Shown one piece after another: positions 18,320 to 29,595 of a stretch of DNA of 64,000 nucleotides. The number at the start of each line of letters is the position of its first letter. Position 1 is the stretch's first letter. The translations under genes were made by a program, and so were the position numbers. The stretch comes from Psychromonas marina (GTDB taxonomy: Bacteria > Pseudomonadota > Gammaproteobacteria > Enterobacterales > Psychromonadaceae): assembly GCF_030161115.1 (NCBI RefSeq), contig NZ_BSPQ01000002.1:342318-406317 (forward strand), read 5' to 3'. A model generated the notes under the pieces. That model worked only from the letters and a program-made list of their open reading frames with translations, had not been told where the DNA came from and searched no databases.

Positions 18320-19435
18320 TTATTGTGTTGCTTGCTTATAAGCCCAGCTTAACCATGGCAATAATGCGATAAGATCTGCTTGTTCAACCGTTGCACCACA
18401 CCAAATTCGTAGACCTGATGGTGCATCTTTATAGGCACCTATATCAAAAGCAACGCGTTCATCGGCAAGCAATTTGATCATGGTTTTGATCTGCTCATCT
18501 GTCGCCTTTAGCTGTAGACAAACACTGGTGTTTGAGCGAATCTGAGCATTACTTGCCAAGAAGTCGATCCACTCATTGTCACTGACGTATTGTGCCAATA
18601 CCGCTAAATTTTCTTCGCTTTTAGAGATTGCAGCAGCTAGTCCACCAATGTTTTCAATCCAACTGAGCGCGTCTAAATAGTCCTCTACACATAACATGGA
18701 AGGGGTGTTAATCGTTGCACCTTTGAATATGCCATCAATCAGCTTACCCTTGCTCGTTAATCGAAAAATTTTGGGTAACGGCCAGCCTGGCGTATATGAC
18801 TGTAAACGTTCAACAGCACGTGGGCTTAAAATCAACATGCCATGGGCACCTTCACCCCCCAATACTTTTTGCCAACTAAAGGTGGCTACATCGATCTTTG
18901 ACCATTCAATATCCATTGCAAACACTGCACTGGTGGCATCACAAATGGTTAAACCGGTGCGTTGTTCGCTGATCCAATCTGCATCTTGAACTTTGACCCC
19001 AGAGGTTGTGCCATTCCAAGTGAAAATAATGTCGTGATCAGGATTTGCTTGAGTAAAGTCTGGAATATCGCCGTAATCAGCGACAAAGGAGCGTGTATTC
19101 TCAAGTTTTAGTTGCTTGGTAATATCCGTTACCCACCCTGAGCCAAAAGATTCCCAAGAGAATATATCCACAGGTCGCTGACCTAGCAGTGACCACATCG
19201 CCATCTCCATCGCACCGGTATCAGAGCCGGGGACAATGCCAACTTTATAACCTTCAGGTAAATTGAGTAGACGTGTGGTTTCATCAATCGCTTTTTGTAA
19301 GCGTGCTTTACCTAACGCACTGCGGTGTGAACGGCCTAATGAATCTAGATTAAGCGCTGAAATATGATAGCCGGGTCGCTTTGTGCAAGGACCTGAAGAA
19401 AAATTAGGGTTAACTGGTTTGACACTTGGTTTCAT
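18320..19435 (-). CDS. serC: Phosphoserine aminotransferase, alphaproteobacterial/Methanosarcina type
   Basis: 371 residues. The N-terminus [18 protein letters not shown], with [29 protein letters not shown] and TWNGTTSGV, marks the SerC subfamily common in alphaproteobacteria and some archaea (TIGR01365 type) rather than the enteric SerC. The PLP-binding Lys is Lys190 in [15 protein letters not shown]. It converts 3-phosphohydroxypyruvate to phosphoserine. AAGGAAC lies six bases before the ATG. It is the first gene of a serC-serA operon. Confidence 0.93.
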   Translation of the reverse strand: MKPSVKPVNPNFSSGPCTKRPGYHISALNLDSLGRSHRSALGKARLQKAIDETTRLLNLPEGYKVGIVPGSDTGAMEMAMWSLLGQRPVDIFSWESFGSGWVTDITKQLKLENTRSFVADYGDIPDFTQANPDHDIIFTWNGTTSGVKVQDADWISEQRTGLTICDATSAVFAMDIEWSKIDVATFSWQKVLGGEGAHGMLILSPRAVERLQSYTPGWPLPKIFRLTSKGKLIDGIFKGATINTPSMLCVEDYLDALSWIENIGGLAAAISKSEENLAVLAQYVSDNEWIDFLASNAQIRSNTSVCLQLKATDEQIKTMIKLLADERVAFDIGAYKDAPSGLRIWCGATVEQADLIALLPWLSWAYKQATQ

Positions 19436-19959
19436 TAATGTTCCTTGATTTTGTAATATTACTCTTATTTTCTTTTAAAATTAGCTAAGTGGCGGAAATG
19501 TCAATATAAAGTAGGTTAAATTTTAATCGTTAATTGGTCGTTATTTGATACTGCCTTAAATGTTTATCTTCAGCAATAGTGAAAAACTGCGCTAATTATC
19601 AATATTGAACTGTTTATATATTAAACATAAAAACAAGTACTTAAATATGGTTACTATTGAGAGTAAAACTTAAGATTACAAAAAGAAGGCGTGATAAATG
19701 AATGAATTTTTTTAGTGAATTTGTCTTATGCTATCAACATAACAGGGAATTTGGTGTCGTTTATACTCGCTAGTGTTGATGCCTGGTTATTAACGTAAGT
19801 GAGTAAAAAACGTTATCGTTATTTTTAACCTATATCTTTGTTTTTTACTACACTGTATTTAACTATCCTTCTGTTATTATGACTATTTTAAGTTATTATT
19901 TTTTGAAGTTTCTGTTTATTTGGTTATGTTTATTTTTTATAGGGTAAGAGGAGGGAGAG
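19436..19959. other. Non-coding region between serC and the pilin gene
   Basis: 524 AT-rich bases between divergent genes. I see no open frame worth calling, no RNA gene and no repeat. It must carry the serC promoter on the minus strand and the pilin promoter on the plus strand, but no convincing -35/-10 pair stands out. Confidence 0.6.
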
Positions 19960-20487
19960 ATGCTTAAAAGGAACGGCTTTACTTTAATTGAGCTAGTCAT
20001 TGTTATTGTTATTGTCGCTATTCTTGCTGCTATTGCGGTGCCTAAATTTGTCAGCTTATCTCGTGATGCACGTATTGCAGCGTTAGAAGGCGTTGAAGCA
20101 GCCGTCATGTCGACCTCTTTGCTAGTGGAAATTAAAGCTAAAATAGAGTCCGTGGAGGACGGTACCATTAAATTAAATAGTGATGATGTTGCTGTCACAA
20201 ATGGTTATATTTCTGGGCATTGGAATAAAGCATGGCGTTACGCATTAGATTTAGGCAAAGAAATTGCTTTTACTAGCGTTAATTCAACTTGTATCAAAAA
20301 TGATTATTGTGGTGTAGGTAATCAGCGAACAGTGGATGGTGTCCCTACTGATCTAAACCCTGGTAATGTGAGAGGATTAGTATTAATTTGGGCAGAGGGT
20401 TATCGTTTAAGCGATTTATGTTATGTCTATTACTTTAACTCTGGTTCAGAAAAACCAATCATAGGTACTGTTGACGAGGGGTGTTAG
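19960..20487 (+). CDS. MshA-like type IV pilin protein
   Basis: 175 residues. MLKRNG^FTLIELVIVIVIVA is a type IV prepilin leader with cleavage after Gly6 and Glu at mature position 5, then a hydrophobic helix. The following AIAVPKFVSLSRDARIAALEGVEAAV is typical of MSHA pilins. The globular part has Cys residues near 110-116 and near the C-terminus (EGC), as in a D-loop disulfide. A strong AGGAGGGAGAG ribosome site precedes the ATG. No other pilus gene is nearby, so it is an orphan pilin that would need an assembly machine encoded elsewhere. Confidence 0.88.
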   Translation: MLKRNGFTLIELVIVIVIVAILAAIAVPKFVSLSRDARIAALEGVEAAVMSTSLLVEIKAKIESVEDGTIKLNSDDVAVTNGYISGHWNKAWRYALDLGKEIAFTSVNSTCIKNDYCGVGNQRTVDGVPTDLNPGNVRGLVLIWAEGYRLSDLCYVYYFNSGSEKPIIGTVDEGC

Positions 20488-20511
20488 CTGGGTAAAAAGA
20501 ATTAAACGATT

Positions 20512-20537
20512 AGGCTATCTATTTAGATAGCCTTTTT
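20512..20537 (+). terminator. Terminator after the pilin gene
   Basis: AGGCTATCT (20512-20520) and AGATAGCCT (20525-20533) form a nine-pair stem with an ATTT loop followed by T residues. Confidence 0.85.
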
Positions 20538-20557
20538 AATTTCTGCTGCTGTAATAT

Positions 20558-21757
20558 TTAGAAGGTAAAGCTAGTTTGAATAGCGGCACCCATGCTGTTG
20601 TTATCGGTATAGCGAGCAGATATGTCAATGTTGAATACATCTACCGCAGAGAAACCTAAACCTGCCGAGATACTATCATCGCTGTTATTAGATAAATCAG
20701 TTTGGTATCCGGCACGAACTTTAATCCAGTTGAAAGGCAAAAATTCAACACCAATTGCGACGGGTTGACGGTTATCCGCTTCAGTGTCAAATGCATTGTC
20801 GGTACCGTTTAGCTTACTGTAACCTTGTGACTCATTTAATTGCAGGTCAACGGCTGCAACGATGTAACCATTCTGATAATTTGCACTCACGGTATAGGTT
20901 GGGCTGATCTCATATTGACCTTGAATGCCACTAATCATTTCTGTGTCATAGGTACTTTTGATTAGGTTTTTACCCACTAAGCCAAAACCATAACCCGCAT
21001 CATGTTGATAGGCTAAACCTAGGTCAACATTCATATTCCCTTGTTCATTTTGATAACGATCATCATCCCAATCATCAAACTCAAAGTTATCAATGCTGCT
21101 GACATAATTGATTGTATTGACTGTCTGGTATTTAGGTGAAATACCGTAATAGATTTCTGAGGAAGCAAGTTTATAAGATTTGGCTAAATTGATACCGAAT
21201 TCTGAGACAATAACGCCCATCGTTAAAGCTTGCGAGCTTAAAGCTTGGTTAAGGATATTATTAGGATCGAGATCTGCGCTTGCAATATCTGCAAAGACTA
21301 ACAAATCTGCATAGGCTTGAAAAAATAGATTAACAGAAACAATTTTGTTAGGTATTGCAATGGCGAGTTGAGTCCCAACTTGCACTTGTGCGTAATTACC
21401 CTGTATTACTTCTAGTTGATCTACAACACCCTGTGCATTATCGATAGTTTGAGCATCTAGAAAATTATCATAAATATCTGAGAAATCTTCTATATTTTCA
21501 ATTGTATCTGTTGGATCGCTCGCATTGATACCAATAGAAGGGATAAGCAGTGCGACATCATCGCTTTCATCATAGCGAGCAGCTAATGCGGGATTATGAA
21601 AAGATGCTGTTAGGTAGTGTGATGTACTTGCACCTACTCCTCCCATTGCTTGTGAGCGAGCATCGTAGCTATGGTTACTTGCGTTGGCTTGTGTTGCTAA
21701 TATTGACGCGATACAGAGAGGCAGTAGACGCAGTGTCGCTGTTGTTTTTTTGTTCAT
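20558..21757 (-). CDS. Outer-membrane beta-barrel protein of the TraF_2 family
   Basis: 399 residues with a signal peptide ending ATQANA (about residue 26). The mature start SYDARSQAMGGVGASTSHYLTASFHNPAL is like FadL/TraF-type barrels, which place a plug segment first. The sequence ends in Phe (QTSFTF), the usual Bam recognition end, and the C-terminal half alternates beta strands. Databases call such proteins conjugal transfer protein TraF, but there is no conjugation gene here and the call describes only family. It is monocistronic and converges on the pilin gene. Confidence 0.75.
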   Translation of the reverse strand: MNKKTTATLRLLPLCIASILATQANASNHSYDARSQAMGGVGASTSHYLTASFHNPALAARYDESDDVALLIPSIGINASDPTDTIENIEDFSDIYDNFLDAQTIDNAQGVVDQLEVIQGNYAQVQVGTQLAIAIPNKIVSVNLFFQAYADLLVFADIASADLDPNNILNQALSSQALTMGVIVSEFGINLAKSYKLASSEIYYGISPKYQTVNTINYVSSIDNFEFDDWDDDRYQNEQGNMNVDLGLAYQHDAGYGFGLVGKNLIKSTYDTEMISGIQGQYEISPTYTVSANYQNGYIVAAVDLQLNESQGYSKLNGTDNAFDTEADNRQPVAIGVEFLPFNWIKVRAGYQTDLSNNSDDSISAGLGFSAVDVFNIDISARYTDNNSMGAAIQTSFTF

Positions 21758-22014
21758 GTTAATCCTTCAACATATTGTTATTAAATGTTATTTATTAAAA
21801 AATGATATTACCATGTTATTATTGTGTGAATGGCTTACATAATATTTTTTCTGAGTAAGTGTGGCACAGATCACGTCATTGGGTATGTGATGGATGGAGG
21901 TATTATTGATCTTGAAGAAGCTCTGCCTGATGTTTTTTTAATCAGAGCTTTATGCTGATATTGGTGACAAAAAATAGGAGAGGTTTTACTCTCCTATTGG
22001 ATGTTGATATTAGT

Positions 22015-22649
22015 TTATTTACTATGGCGTTCTTGAAGTTTTGCAGCGATATCAGACAGCTGTAAACCTTCATTTTGCAGTAATACCGTTAGGTGGTAAA
22101 GCAGATCTGCACTTTCACAAGTCAGTTCATCCATATCTTTTGCCATTGCAGCTAGTGCTACTTCTACGCCTTCTTCACCTACTTTTTGTGAGATACGTTT
22201 TGTACCACGTGCATATAGAGAAGCAGTGTAACTGCTTTGTGGATCAGCGCCCTTACGGCCCGCAATCACTTGCTCTAAATCAGCAATGAAAGTGAGTGCG
22301 GGTTGTAATTCACCTTTAAAGCAGCTTTCTGTACCTAAGTGGCAAGTTGGACCTACTGGTTCAACAATCGCAAGTAGTGTGTCGTTATCGCAATCTGTGC
22401 TGATTTCAAGTACCTTTAAAAAGTTACCTGACTCTTCACCTTTACACCATAAACGCTGTTTAGTGCGGCTAAAGAAGGTCATTTTACCTGACTCAAGTGT
22501 TGCAGCTAATGATTCTTGGTTAACGTAACCGAGCATTAATACTTTACCTGATGTGCGGTTTTGCACGATAACTGGCATTAAGTTATCTACTTTTGCCCAG
22601 TCTAATGATGCTAATTGTTGTTCGTTCATTAAGCTCTTTGTTGTTAAAC

Positions 22650-22653
<4 letters not shown>
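22015..22653 (-). CDS. hisI: Bifunctional phosphoribosyl-AMP cyclohydrolase / phosphoribosyl-ATP pyrophosphatase
   Basis: 212 residues (HisIE fusion). The N-terminal cyclohydrolase has [12 protein letters not shown] (metal-binding Asp series) and CHLGTESCF with zinc Cys. The C-terminal pyrophosphatase begins near residue 118 ([20 protein letters not shown]) and has [11 protein letters not shown]. It performs histidine steps 2 and 3. The ATG overlaps the hisF stop by four bases, which favours coupling; an ATG eight codons in, preceded by AAAGAG, fits the E. coli start better and cannot be excluded. Last gene of the operon. Confidence 0.97.
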
Positions 22654-24145
<1,492 letters not shown>

Positions 24146-24745
24146 CTAAAGCTCCAAAAAGTTTTTGATTAACTGAGCGCCTGCTTTCCCTGAACGCTCT
24201 GGGTGAAATTGCACCCCGTAAAAATTGTCTTTGTTCACTGCCGCTGTAAATGGTGCACCGTATTCACAACTTGCAATGGTATTGTCGTTCACCGGTAGGG
24301 CATAGCTGTGCACGAAATAGAAATAACTGCCCGCTGGAATATCTTTAAATAACGGGTTATCTAATTGCGGTGTGACTTGATTCCAGCCCATATGCGGTAA
24401 ACGCAGTGGTGCAACGTCCATTTTTTCAACATGGCCATCAACAAGGCTTAATGTTTTGATAATTTGCTCACCGTTAAACGCCTCTTCTGAGCCTTCTGCT
24501 AGCATTTGCATACCTAAGCAGATACCTAAAACAGGTTGTGTGAGTTTAGAAACTTGGTTGACTAGGTCGCGTTCAATCAGATTCGCCATCGCTTCTTTGG
24601 CCGTGCCAACACCGGGTAAAAATAGTTTATCTGCTTGTTGTAAAATTTCAGGCTCTTTACTGACCACTACTTCATAACCTAAACGTTCAATGGCAAAGCG
24701 CACCGATGACAGGTTAGCGCAGCCAGTATCAATAATAACTATCAT
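24146..24745 (-). CDS. hisH: Imidazole glycerol phosphate synthase glutaminase subunit
   Basis: 199 residues, a class I glutamine amidotransferase. Cys76 in [12 protein letters not shown] and the His-Glu pair in [10 protein letters not shown] form the catalytic triad. It supplies ammonia to HisF. The start overlaps the hisB stop by four bases, a sign of translational coupling. Confidence 0.98.
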   Translation of the reverse strand: MIVIIDTGCANLSSVRFAIERLGYEVVVSKEPEILQQADKLFLPGVGTAKEAMANLIERDLVNQVSKLTQPVLGICLGMQMLAEGSEEAFNGEQIIKTLSLVDGHVEKMDVAPLRLPHMGWNQVTPQLDNPLFKDIPAGSYFYFVHSYALPVNDNTIASCEYGAPFTAAVNKDNFYGVQFHPERSGKAGAQLIKNFLEL

Positions 24746-25815
24746 AAAACACCTTTGCTTGATGGCAGATCAGTACCGATGATAGTCACGCTTTGACGCA
24801 GTGTACGACCGAATGTTTTGAACAAACCTTCAACCATGTGGTGCGCGTTACCATTTTCTACTTCTAAATGCAGTGTTGCACGCATCGCTTGTGCTAATGA
24901 GTAGAAGAAATGCTCAACCATCTCGGTAGACATCGTGCCGACTAATTCACGCGGGAAGTTCGCTTTAAATTTAAGGAAAGGGCGGCCAGATAGATCCAGC
25001 GTACAGCTGGCTTTTGTTTCATCCATCGGTAATACGAAACCGAAACGGCCAATACCACGTTTGTCACCTAGTGCGATGTTTAATGCTTCACCTAATGCCA
25101 GTGCGGTATCTTCAACGCTGTGGTGATCATCAATGTGTAAGTCACCTTTCACATTAACGTTCATTTGGAAGCCGCCGTGTGTTGCGATTTGATCAAGCAT
25201 ATGGTCAAAGAAACCCATACCTGTATCAATGTTGTTTTCGCCGGTTGTATCTAAGTCAACAAATACGTTAATGTCAGTTTCTTTGGTGGTACGTGTTACT
25301 GCGGCAGTACGGCCTTTTTTAGCTGTTAATTGTTTAACAATCTGCTTCCAGCCAAGTGTTTCTTTATTATAAAGAATACCCGTAATTGCCATGTTATCTG
25401 CCAAACCAATATCAGTATGGCGATCGCCGATCACGTAAGAGTTAGCATGGTCAATACGACCCGATTGTAAATACTCTTTCACCATCCCTAAGTGTGGTTT
25501 ACGACAGCTACAGTTGTCTTCAGGGAAATGTTGACAAAGTAGCGTTGCTTCAAAGTTAACACCTTGAGAAGCGAAGATTTCCATCATCTTGTTCTGTGGA
25601 ATATCAAAATCACTTTGTGGGTAGCTATCAGTGCCTAATCCATCTTGATTAGAAACAATCACTAGAATGTAACCTGCATCTTGTAATGCTAATAGGCTTG
25701 GGATCACATAAGGTTCAAAAACCAGTTTTTCTAAGCTATCGACTTGCTTGTCGCTGATTGGCTCATCAATTAATGTACCGTCACGATCAATGAAAAGAAA
25801 TTTTTGTTGACTCAT
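24742..25815 (-). CDS. hisB: Bifunctional histidinol-phosphatase / imidazoleglycerol-phosphate dehydratase
   Basis: 357 residues. The N-terminal HAD phosphatase shows [12 protein letters not shown] with the nucleophile Asp10 and Asp12, and a zinc site in [14 protein letters not shown]. The dehydratase begins near residue 168 ([10 protein letters not shown]) and has [14 protein letters not shown] and [14 protein letters not shown] with the Mn-binding His residues. The fused form is typical of gammaproteobacteria. It starts nine bases after hisC. Confidence 0.98.
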   Translation of the reverse strand: MSQQKFLFIDRDGTLIDEPISDKQVDSLEKLVFEPYVIPSLLALQDAGYILVIVSNQDGLGTDSYPQSDFDIPQNKMMEIFASQGVNFEATLLCQHFPEDNCSCRKPHLGMVKEYLQSGRIDHANSYVIGDRHTDIGLADNMAITGILYNKETLGWKQIVKQLTAKKGRTAAVTRTTKETDINVFVDLDTTGENNIDTGMGFFDHMLDQIATHGGFQMNVNVKGDLHIDDHHSVEDTALALGEALNIALGDKRGIGRFGFVLPMDETKASCTLDLSGRPFLKFKANFPRELVGTMSTEMVEHFFYSLAQAMRATLHLEVENGNAHHMVEGLFKTFGRTLRQSVTIIGTDLPSSKGVL

Positions 25816-25824
25816 TTTTGCTTC

Positions 25825-26925
25825 CTACAGTGAGTTTAATATTTTAAGTGTTCTCTGCATCTCTTCGACATTGCCGACAGTGATGCGGATACAATTTTCT
25901 AGACGTTCCTTGCTAGCAAAATCTCGCATAATAATGCCGTTTTCGCTAAATGCTTGCCATACAATTTTTGAATCTTTAAAACGTGCTAATACGAAGTTAC
26001 CCGTTGCTGGGAATATCTCTTCGACACAGTCTAATTGTTGCAGTGCGTTCGCTAAGACCATGCGGTTATTATTTAAAATAGCGACACGTTCACGCATTAT
26101 TTCTAAGCCTTGCTCTGATAGCGCTTGCGTTGCAATTTGTGCTACCGGATCAGGTACCGGATACGGTGCAATCACTTTACTCATCATCTCAATTACACTA
26201 GCTTGTGCAACGGTAAAGCCGCATCGAATTGAGGCTAAAGCAAATGCTTTAGATAAGGTACGGGTGATTACTAGGTTTTCATGGGCGTTGATAAGATCTG
26301 CTTGGCTTAATTGTGGGCAGAATTCAATGTAAGCTTCATCGGCAACGATTAATGCTTTGCCTTTAGTTGCTTGTAGTAGTTTAACCAGCTTGCTTTTATC
26401 AAGCATATTACCCGTTGGGTTATTAGGCGCGCATAAAAAGACGATTTTAACTTGGCTATCTGCGGCGTTAACTGCTTGCTCTACTGCTGAATAATCAACA
26501 TTAAACTGTGCGTCTAATTCTACTTTATCAACTTGTACGCCACAGGTTTCTGCGCTAATTGCATACATGCCGTAAGTCGGAGGACAGATTAAAATGCTAT
26601 CGCCTGCGGTTGTTGCAGAAGCGGGCTCACAAAATGTGCGTATTAATACTTCAATGCTTTCATCAGCGCCACGTGTTGTCAGTAGTTGCTCTGGGGTAAA
26701 AACAGCACCATTGATAGATGCGTAATTAGCATAAGCTGCGATTAAGGCTGGTGGTTGAAATTCTGGGTAACGATTTAAATTACTACAATCTAATTGGTAT
26801 TCGCTGCAATCAGGTGCTTCATTTGCGTTTAACCAAACATCCCCGTTGCCACCAATACGGCGTGCAGAAAGGTAAGGGGTTAATGCTTGCACCGTTTCGC
26901 GGGCGAGGTGTTTTATATCACTCAT
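25825..26925 (-). CDS. hisC: Histidinol-phosphate aminotransferase
   Basis: 366 residues, class I/II aminotransferase. Key parts are LLTTRGADESIEVLI, CAPNNPTGNM, VADEAYIEF and the PLP Lys in TRTLSKAFALASIRCGF. It is separated from hisD by 134 bases carrying a hairpin and short tandem repeats, unlike the other tight junctions of the operon. AAGATTAAGTCG lies before the ATG. Confidence 0.97.
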   Translation of the reverse strand: MSDIKHLARETVQALTPYLSARRIGGNGDVWLNANEAPDCSEYQLDCSNLNRYPEFQPPALIAAYANYASINGAVFTPEQLLTTRGADESIEVLIRTFCEPASATTAGDSILICPPTYGMYAISAETCGVQVDKVELDAQFNVDYSAVEQAVNAADSQVKIVFLCAPNNPTGNMLDKSKLVKLLQATKGKALIVADEAYIEFCPQLSQADLINAHENLVITRTLSKAFALASIRCGFTVAQASVIEMMSKVIAPYPVPDPVAQIATQALSEQGLEIMRERVAILNNNRMVLANALQQLDCVEEIFPATGNFVLARFKDSKIVWQAFSENGIIMRDFASKERLENCIRITVGNVEEMQRTLKILNSL

Positions 26926-26961
26926 CGACTTAATCTTCCCTAATTGACTATTTTACTTAAA

Positions 26962-27056
26962 GGGGCAAACCTGCCCCAGTATCAGCTATCAGCTATCAGC
27001 TATCAGCTTTCGAGCTCACGACTCGTAGCTCATTACTAGCAGCTTCTAGCTCATCA
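26962..27056. repeat. Hairpin and TATCAGC heptamer repeat in the hisD-hisC gap
   Basis: Four exact tandem copies of TATCAGC run from 26980 to 27007 and continue into AGCT-rich, loosely repeated sequence up to 27056. Beside it GGGGCA (26962-26967) and TGCCCC (26972-26977) form a tight hairpin, followed on the minus strand by TTTAAG. This is the only long non-coding insert inside the his operon. A related AGCTATCAG stretch lies at about 40650-40680. Confidence 0.7.
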
Positions 27057-27059
27057 CTT

Positions 27060-28391
27060 TTATTCTGCGTTTAGCTTTTCCATTCGAATGGTTACAGCAC
27101 GTTTATGTGCGGTTAACCCTTCAGCATCTGCTAAACACGTTACCGTCGGTGCTAGGCTGCGTAGTCCATCCGCAGTGAGCTCTTGTACGGTATAACGTTT
27201 AACAAAATCAGCTAACCCTAAGCTTGAGTAGGTACGCGTATAACCGTAAGTGGGTAATACATGATTAGTTCCACTTGCGTAATCACCTACTGACTCTGGT
27301 GTCCAAGCACCTAAAAAGATAGAGCCTGCATTTTTAAGTTTTGGCTGTAAACCACGCGGGTTTTCAGTTTGCACGATCAAATGCTCTGGCGCATAACGGT
27401 TTGATATTTCAACCGCTTCATCAATATCAGCACAAACAAAGCTAACACTATGTGCAATCGCTTTTTCAGCAATCTCTTTGCGCTCTAAAACAGCAAGCTG
27501 TTTATCAAGTTCGATGGCTGTAAGTTCAGCAATTTTTGCACAGGGGGTCACTAAAATAGATTGTGAATCATGACCATGTTCAGCTTGTGATAAAAGATCT
27601 GCTGCAATAAAGGCAGGATCTGCCTCTTTATCGGCAATCACTAATACTTCAGAAGGGCCGGCTGGCATATCTATTGCCGCGCCTGCAAAATCATTACTTA
27701 CTTGACGTTTTGCTTCGGTCACAAAAGAGTTACCTGGGCCAAATATCTTGTCTACTGCAGCAATGGTTTCAGTACCGTAAGCCAATGCTGCAACCGCTTG
27801 TGCACCACCGACGGTATAAATTTCGTTTACGCCACAAAGCGATGCTGCGTATAAAATTTCATCAGCAATCGGCGGAGGGGTACATAAAACTAAACGAGTA
27901 CATCCTGCTATTTGTGCTGGGGCACCCGTCATGATAACCGTTGAAGGTAGTGGGGCACTGCCTCCTGGAATGTATAAACCAACAGATTCAATTGCTTGTG
28001 TGTGCATTTCACACACAACACCAGGCATTGTTTCAACACGAATCACATCTTGAATTTGTGCTTTATGAAACTTGACGACCTGCTCATAAGCAACTTTAAT
28101 TGCCGCTTTAATATCATCACCTAAACGTGCAGTTGCTTGTGCTATATCATCTGCGTTTTTGGTGAAATTATCGCCTTCAAGCTTGTCAAAACGCTTAGTG
28201 TAATCAATTAGGGCAGTATCACCCTTAGTGCGAATCGCTTTGATAATATCAGCAACGGTATTGCCGAGTGCTGCTGAGTCAGACATTGCAGGACGAGACA
28301 GCATTTGTGTTTGTTCGTCAGCGGATAAAGCAGCCCAATTAACCGTTTTCATTCCACTTGTTTTAATTTCGCTTGGTTTCATTCCAGACAT
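27060..28391 (-). CDS. hisD: Histidinol dehydrogenase
   Basis: 443 residues. Family blocks are YIPGGSAPLPSTVIMTGAPA, GGAQAVAALAYGTE, KIFGPGNSFVTEAKRQV, DMPAGPSEVLVIAD and the catalytic region NRYAPEHLIV. It makes the last two oxidations to histidine. GATGGAG ends about seven bases before the ATG, inside the end of hisG, which supports this start although it gives a slightly longer N-terminus (MSGMKPSEIKTSGMKT). Confidence 0.97.
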   Translation of the reverse strand: MSGMKPSEIKTSGMKTVNWAALSADEQTQMLSRPAMSDSAALGNTVADIIKAIRTKGDTALIDYTKRFDKLEGDNFTKNADDIAQATARLGDDIKAAIKVAYEQVVKFHKAQIQDVIRVETMPGVVCEMHTQAIESVGLYIPGGSAPLPSTVIMTGAPAQIAGCTRLVLCTPPPIADEILYAASLCGVNEIYTVGGAQAVAALAYGTETIAAVDKIFGPGNSFVTEAKRQVSNDFAGAAIDMPAGPSEVLVIADKEADPAFIAADLLSQAEHGHDSQSILVTPCAKIAELTAIELDKQLAVLERKEIAEKAIAHSVSFVCADIDEAVEISNRYAPEHLIVQTENPRGLQPKLKNAGSIFLGAWTPESVGDYASGTNHVLPTYGYTRTYSSLGLADFVKRYTVQELTADGLRSLAPTVTCLADAEGLTAHKRAVTIRMEKLNAE

Positions 28392-28396
28392 GGTTT

Positions 28397-29299
28397 TTAC
28401 TCCATCATCTTTTCAATTGGCAATACTAAGATTGAGCTTGCGCCTAATACTTTTAGCTGTTCCATTGTTTCCCAGAAAAGGTTTTCTTTACTTACTACAT
28501 GTAATGCAACATGATCGTCACTACCCGCTAATTCCATTACTGTTGGTAAGTCTGAACCTGGTAGTAGATCGCTGATTGCTTGTAGGTTCGCTTTTGGTGC
28601 GTTAAGCATGATGTATTTAGACTCTTTCGCCGTTTGTACACCATCGATACGCGTCAGTAGCTTATCAACTAAACACTGCTTTTCGTTTGATAATGCTTTT
28701 TCACGTTGCATTAACACAGCTGTAGAGCGGTAGATAACTTCTACTTCTTTTAGGCCATTTGCTTCAAGTGTTGCGCCAGTAGAAACAAGGTCACAAATTG
28801 CATCAGCTAAGCCTGCACGTGGTGCTACTTCAACTGAGCCTGTTAGCATACAAGATGTATAAGGGACGTTTGCTTCTTCCATAAAGCGTTTAAGAATATG
28901 GATATAAGTCGTTGCAATACGAAGGCCTGAAAGTGATTGTACGCCTTGGTAATCAAAGTCATTGTCTACTGCTAATGAGAAACGACAGCCGCCAAAGTTT
29001 AGTTCTTTAACTACTTTATGTGCAGTTGCTTCACCAGCAACGCCGCGCATCATGCTCTCTTCTTCTAATACGTTTTGACCGATAAAACCAAGGTCAACTA
29101 CGCCGTCCATAATTAGGCCTGGGATATCGTCATCGCGCACACGTAAAATATCAATAGGCATATTTTCACTGTGGGCAATTAAGCGTTGGGTATTTAAATT
29201 AACTTTGATACCACATGCTTTAAGTAGTTTAACCGTAGAGTCACTTAAACGGCCTTTCTTTTGTATTGCGATTCTTAAACGTTGCTCTGACATTGTCAT
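28397..29299 (-). CDS. hisG: ATP phosphoribosyltransferase, long form HisG
   Basis: 300 residues, the homohexameric long form with a C-terminal ACT-like regulatory domain (about 225-300) that binds histidine. Core motifs are [14 protein letters not shown] at the start, [11 protein letters not shown] and the PRPP loop region [16 protein letters not shown]. First enzyme and feedback target of the pathway. First structural gene of the operon, just downstream of the attenuator. Confidence 0.98.
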   Translation of the reverse strand: MTMSEQRLRIAIQKKGRLSDSTVKLLKACGIKVNLNTQRLIAHSENMPIDILRVRDDDIPGLIMDGVVDLGFIGQNVLEEESMMRGVAGEATAHKVVKELNFGGCRFSLAVDNDFDYQGVQSLSGLRIATTYIHILKRFMEEANVPYTSCMLTGSVEVAPRAGLADAICDLVSTGATLEANGLKEVEVIYRSTAVLMQREKALSNEKQCLVDKLLTRIDGVQTAKESKYIMLNAPKANLQAISDLLPGSDLPTVMELAGSDDHVALHVVSKENLFWETMEQLKVLGASSILVLPIEKMME

Positions 29300-29317
29300 T
29301 TCCTTGCTGTAAAAACT

Positions 29318-29352
29318 AAAAAACCCTCGGAAGATTGAACTTCCGAGGGTTT
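29318..29352 (-). terminator. his operon attenuator terminator
   Basis: AACCCTCGGAAG (29322-29333) and CTTCCGAGGGTT (29340-29351) form a 12-pair stem with a six-base loop. Read on the minus strand, it is followed by a T-rich run and then hisG. Upstream on that strand GGAAG/CTTCC arms (about 29373-29393) can form a competing antiterminator, and CTGAAAG (29408-29414) with CTTTCAG (29440-29446) encloses the His codons of the leader peptide. This is the classic 1:2, 2:3, 3:4 attenuation layout. Confidence 0.9.
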
Positions 29353-29415
29353 ATATTATTTGTTAACCACTGGAAGCACATAAAACCTCTTCCAAGAATA
29401 AAAAATCCTGAAAGA

Positions 29416-29460
29416 TTAGGTAATATGATGATGTAGTGCTTTCAGAATTAACTTCTTCAT
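29416..29460 (-). CDS. hisL: his operon leader peptide with three consecutive His codons
   Basis: A 14-codon frame on the minus strand reads MKKLILKALHHHIT and stops with TAA at 29416-29418. It lies between the candidate promoter and the attenuator, with the three CAT codons inside the first hairpin. Ribosome stalling at these codons under histidine shortage would favour the antiterminator. It is too short for ordinary gene finding. Three His codons are fewer than the seven of the E. coli leader. A clear Shine-Dalgarno sequence is not seen. Confidence 0.88.
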   Translation of the reverse strand: MKKLILKALHHHIT

Positions 29461-29473
29461 GGTGTATATAATC

Positions 29474-29502
29474 TTTTTATTTAAGTGTTTTAAGAGTATC
29501 AA
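29474..29502 (-). promoter_or_regulatory. Candidate his operon promoter
   Basis: On the minus strand TTGATA (plus 29497-29502) and TAAAAA (plus 29474-29479) are 17 bases apart. A start from here would leave only about six bases before the leader ATG, which is very short, so the true promoter may be a little further upstream. Confidence 0.35.
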
Positions 29503-29595
29503 TGTCGGCCTTAAAAGTGAACTGTTTTTTCAAAATAAGTCACATATAATTAACAAGCAGGGGAATCCACCGACCGAGCTTACTCCTTTATATCG

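Noticed and set aside
20558-21757. Conjugative transfer gene suggested by the TraF family name
   Set aside because: The protein is a chromosomal beta-barrel of the TraF_2 group; no relaxase, pilus assembly or mating-pair gene is present.
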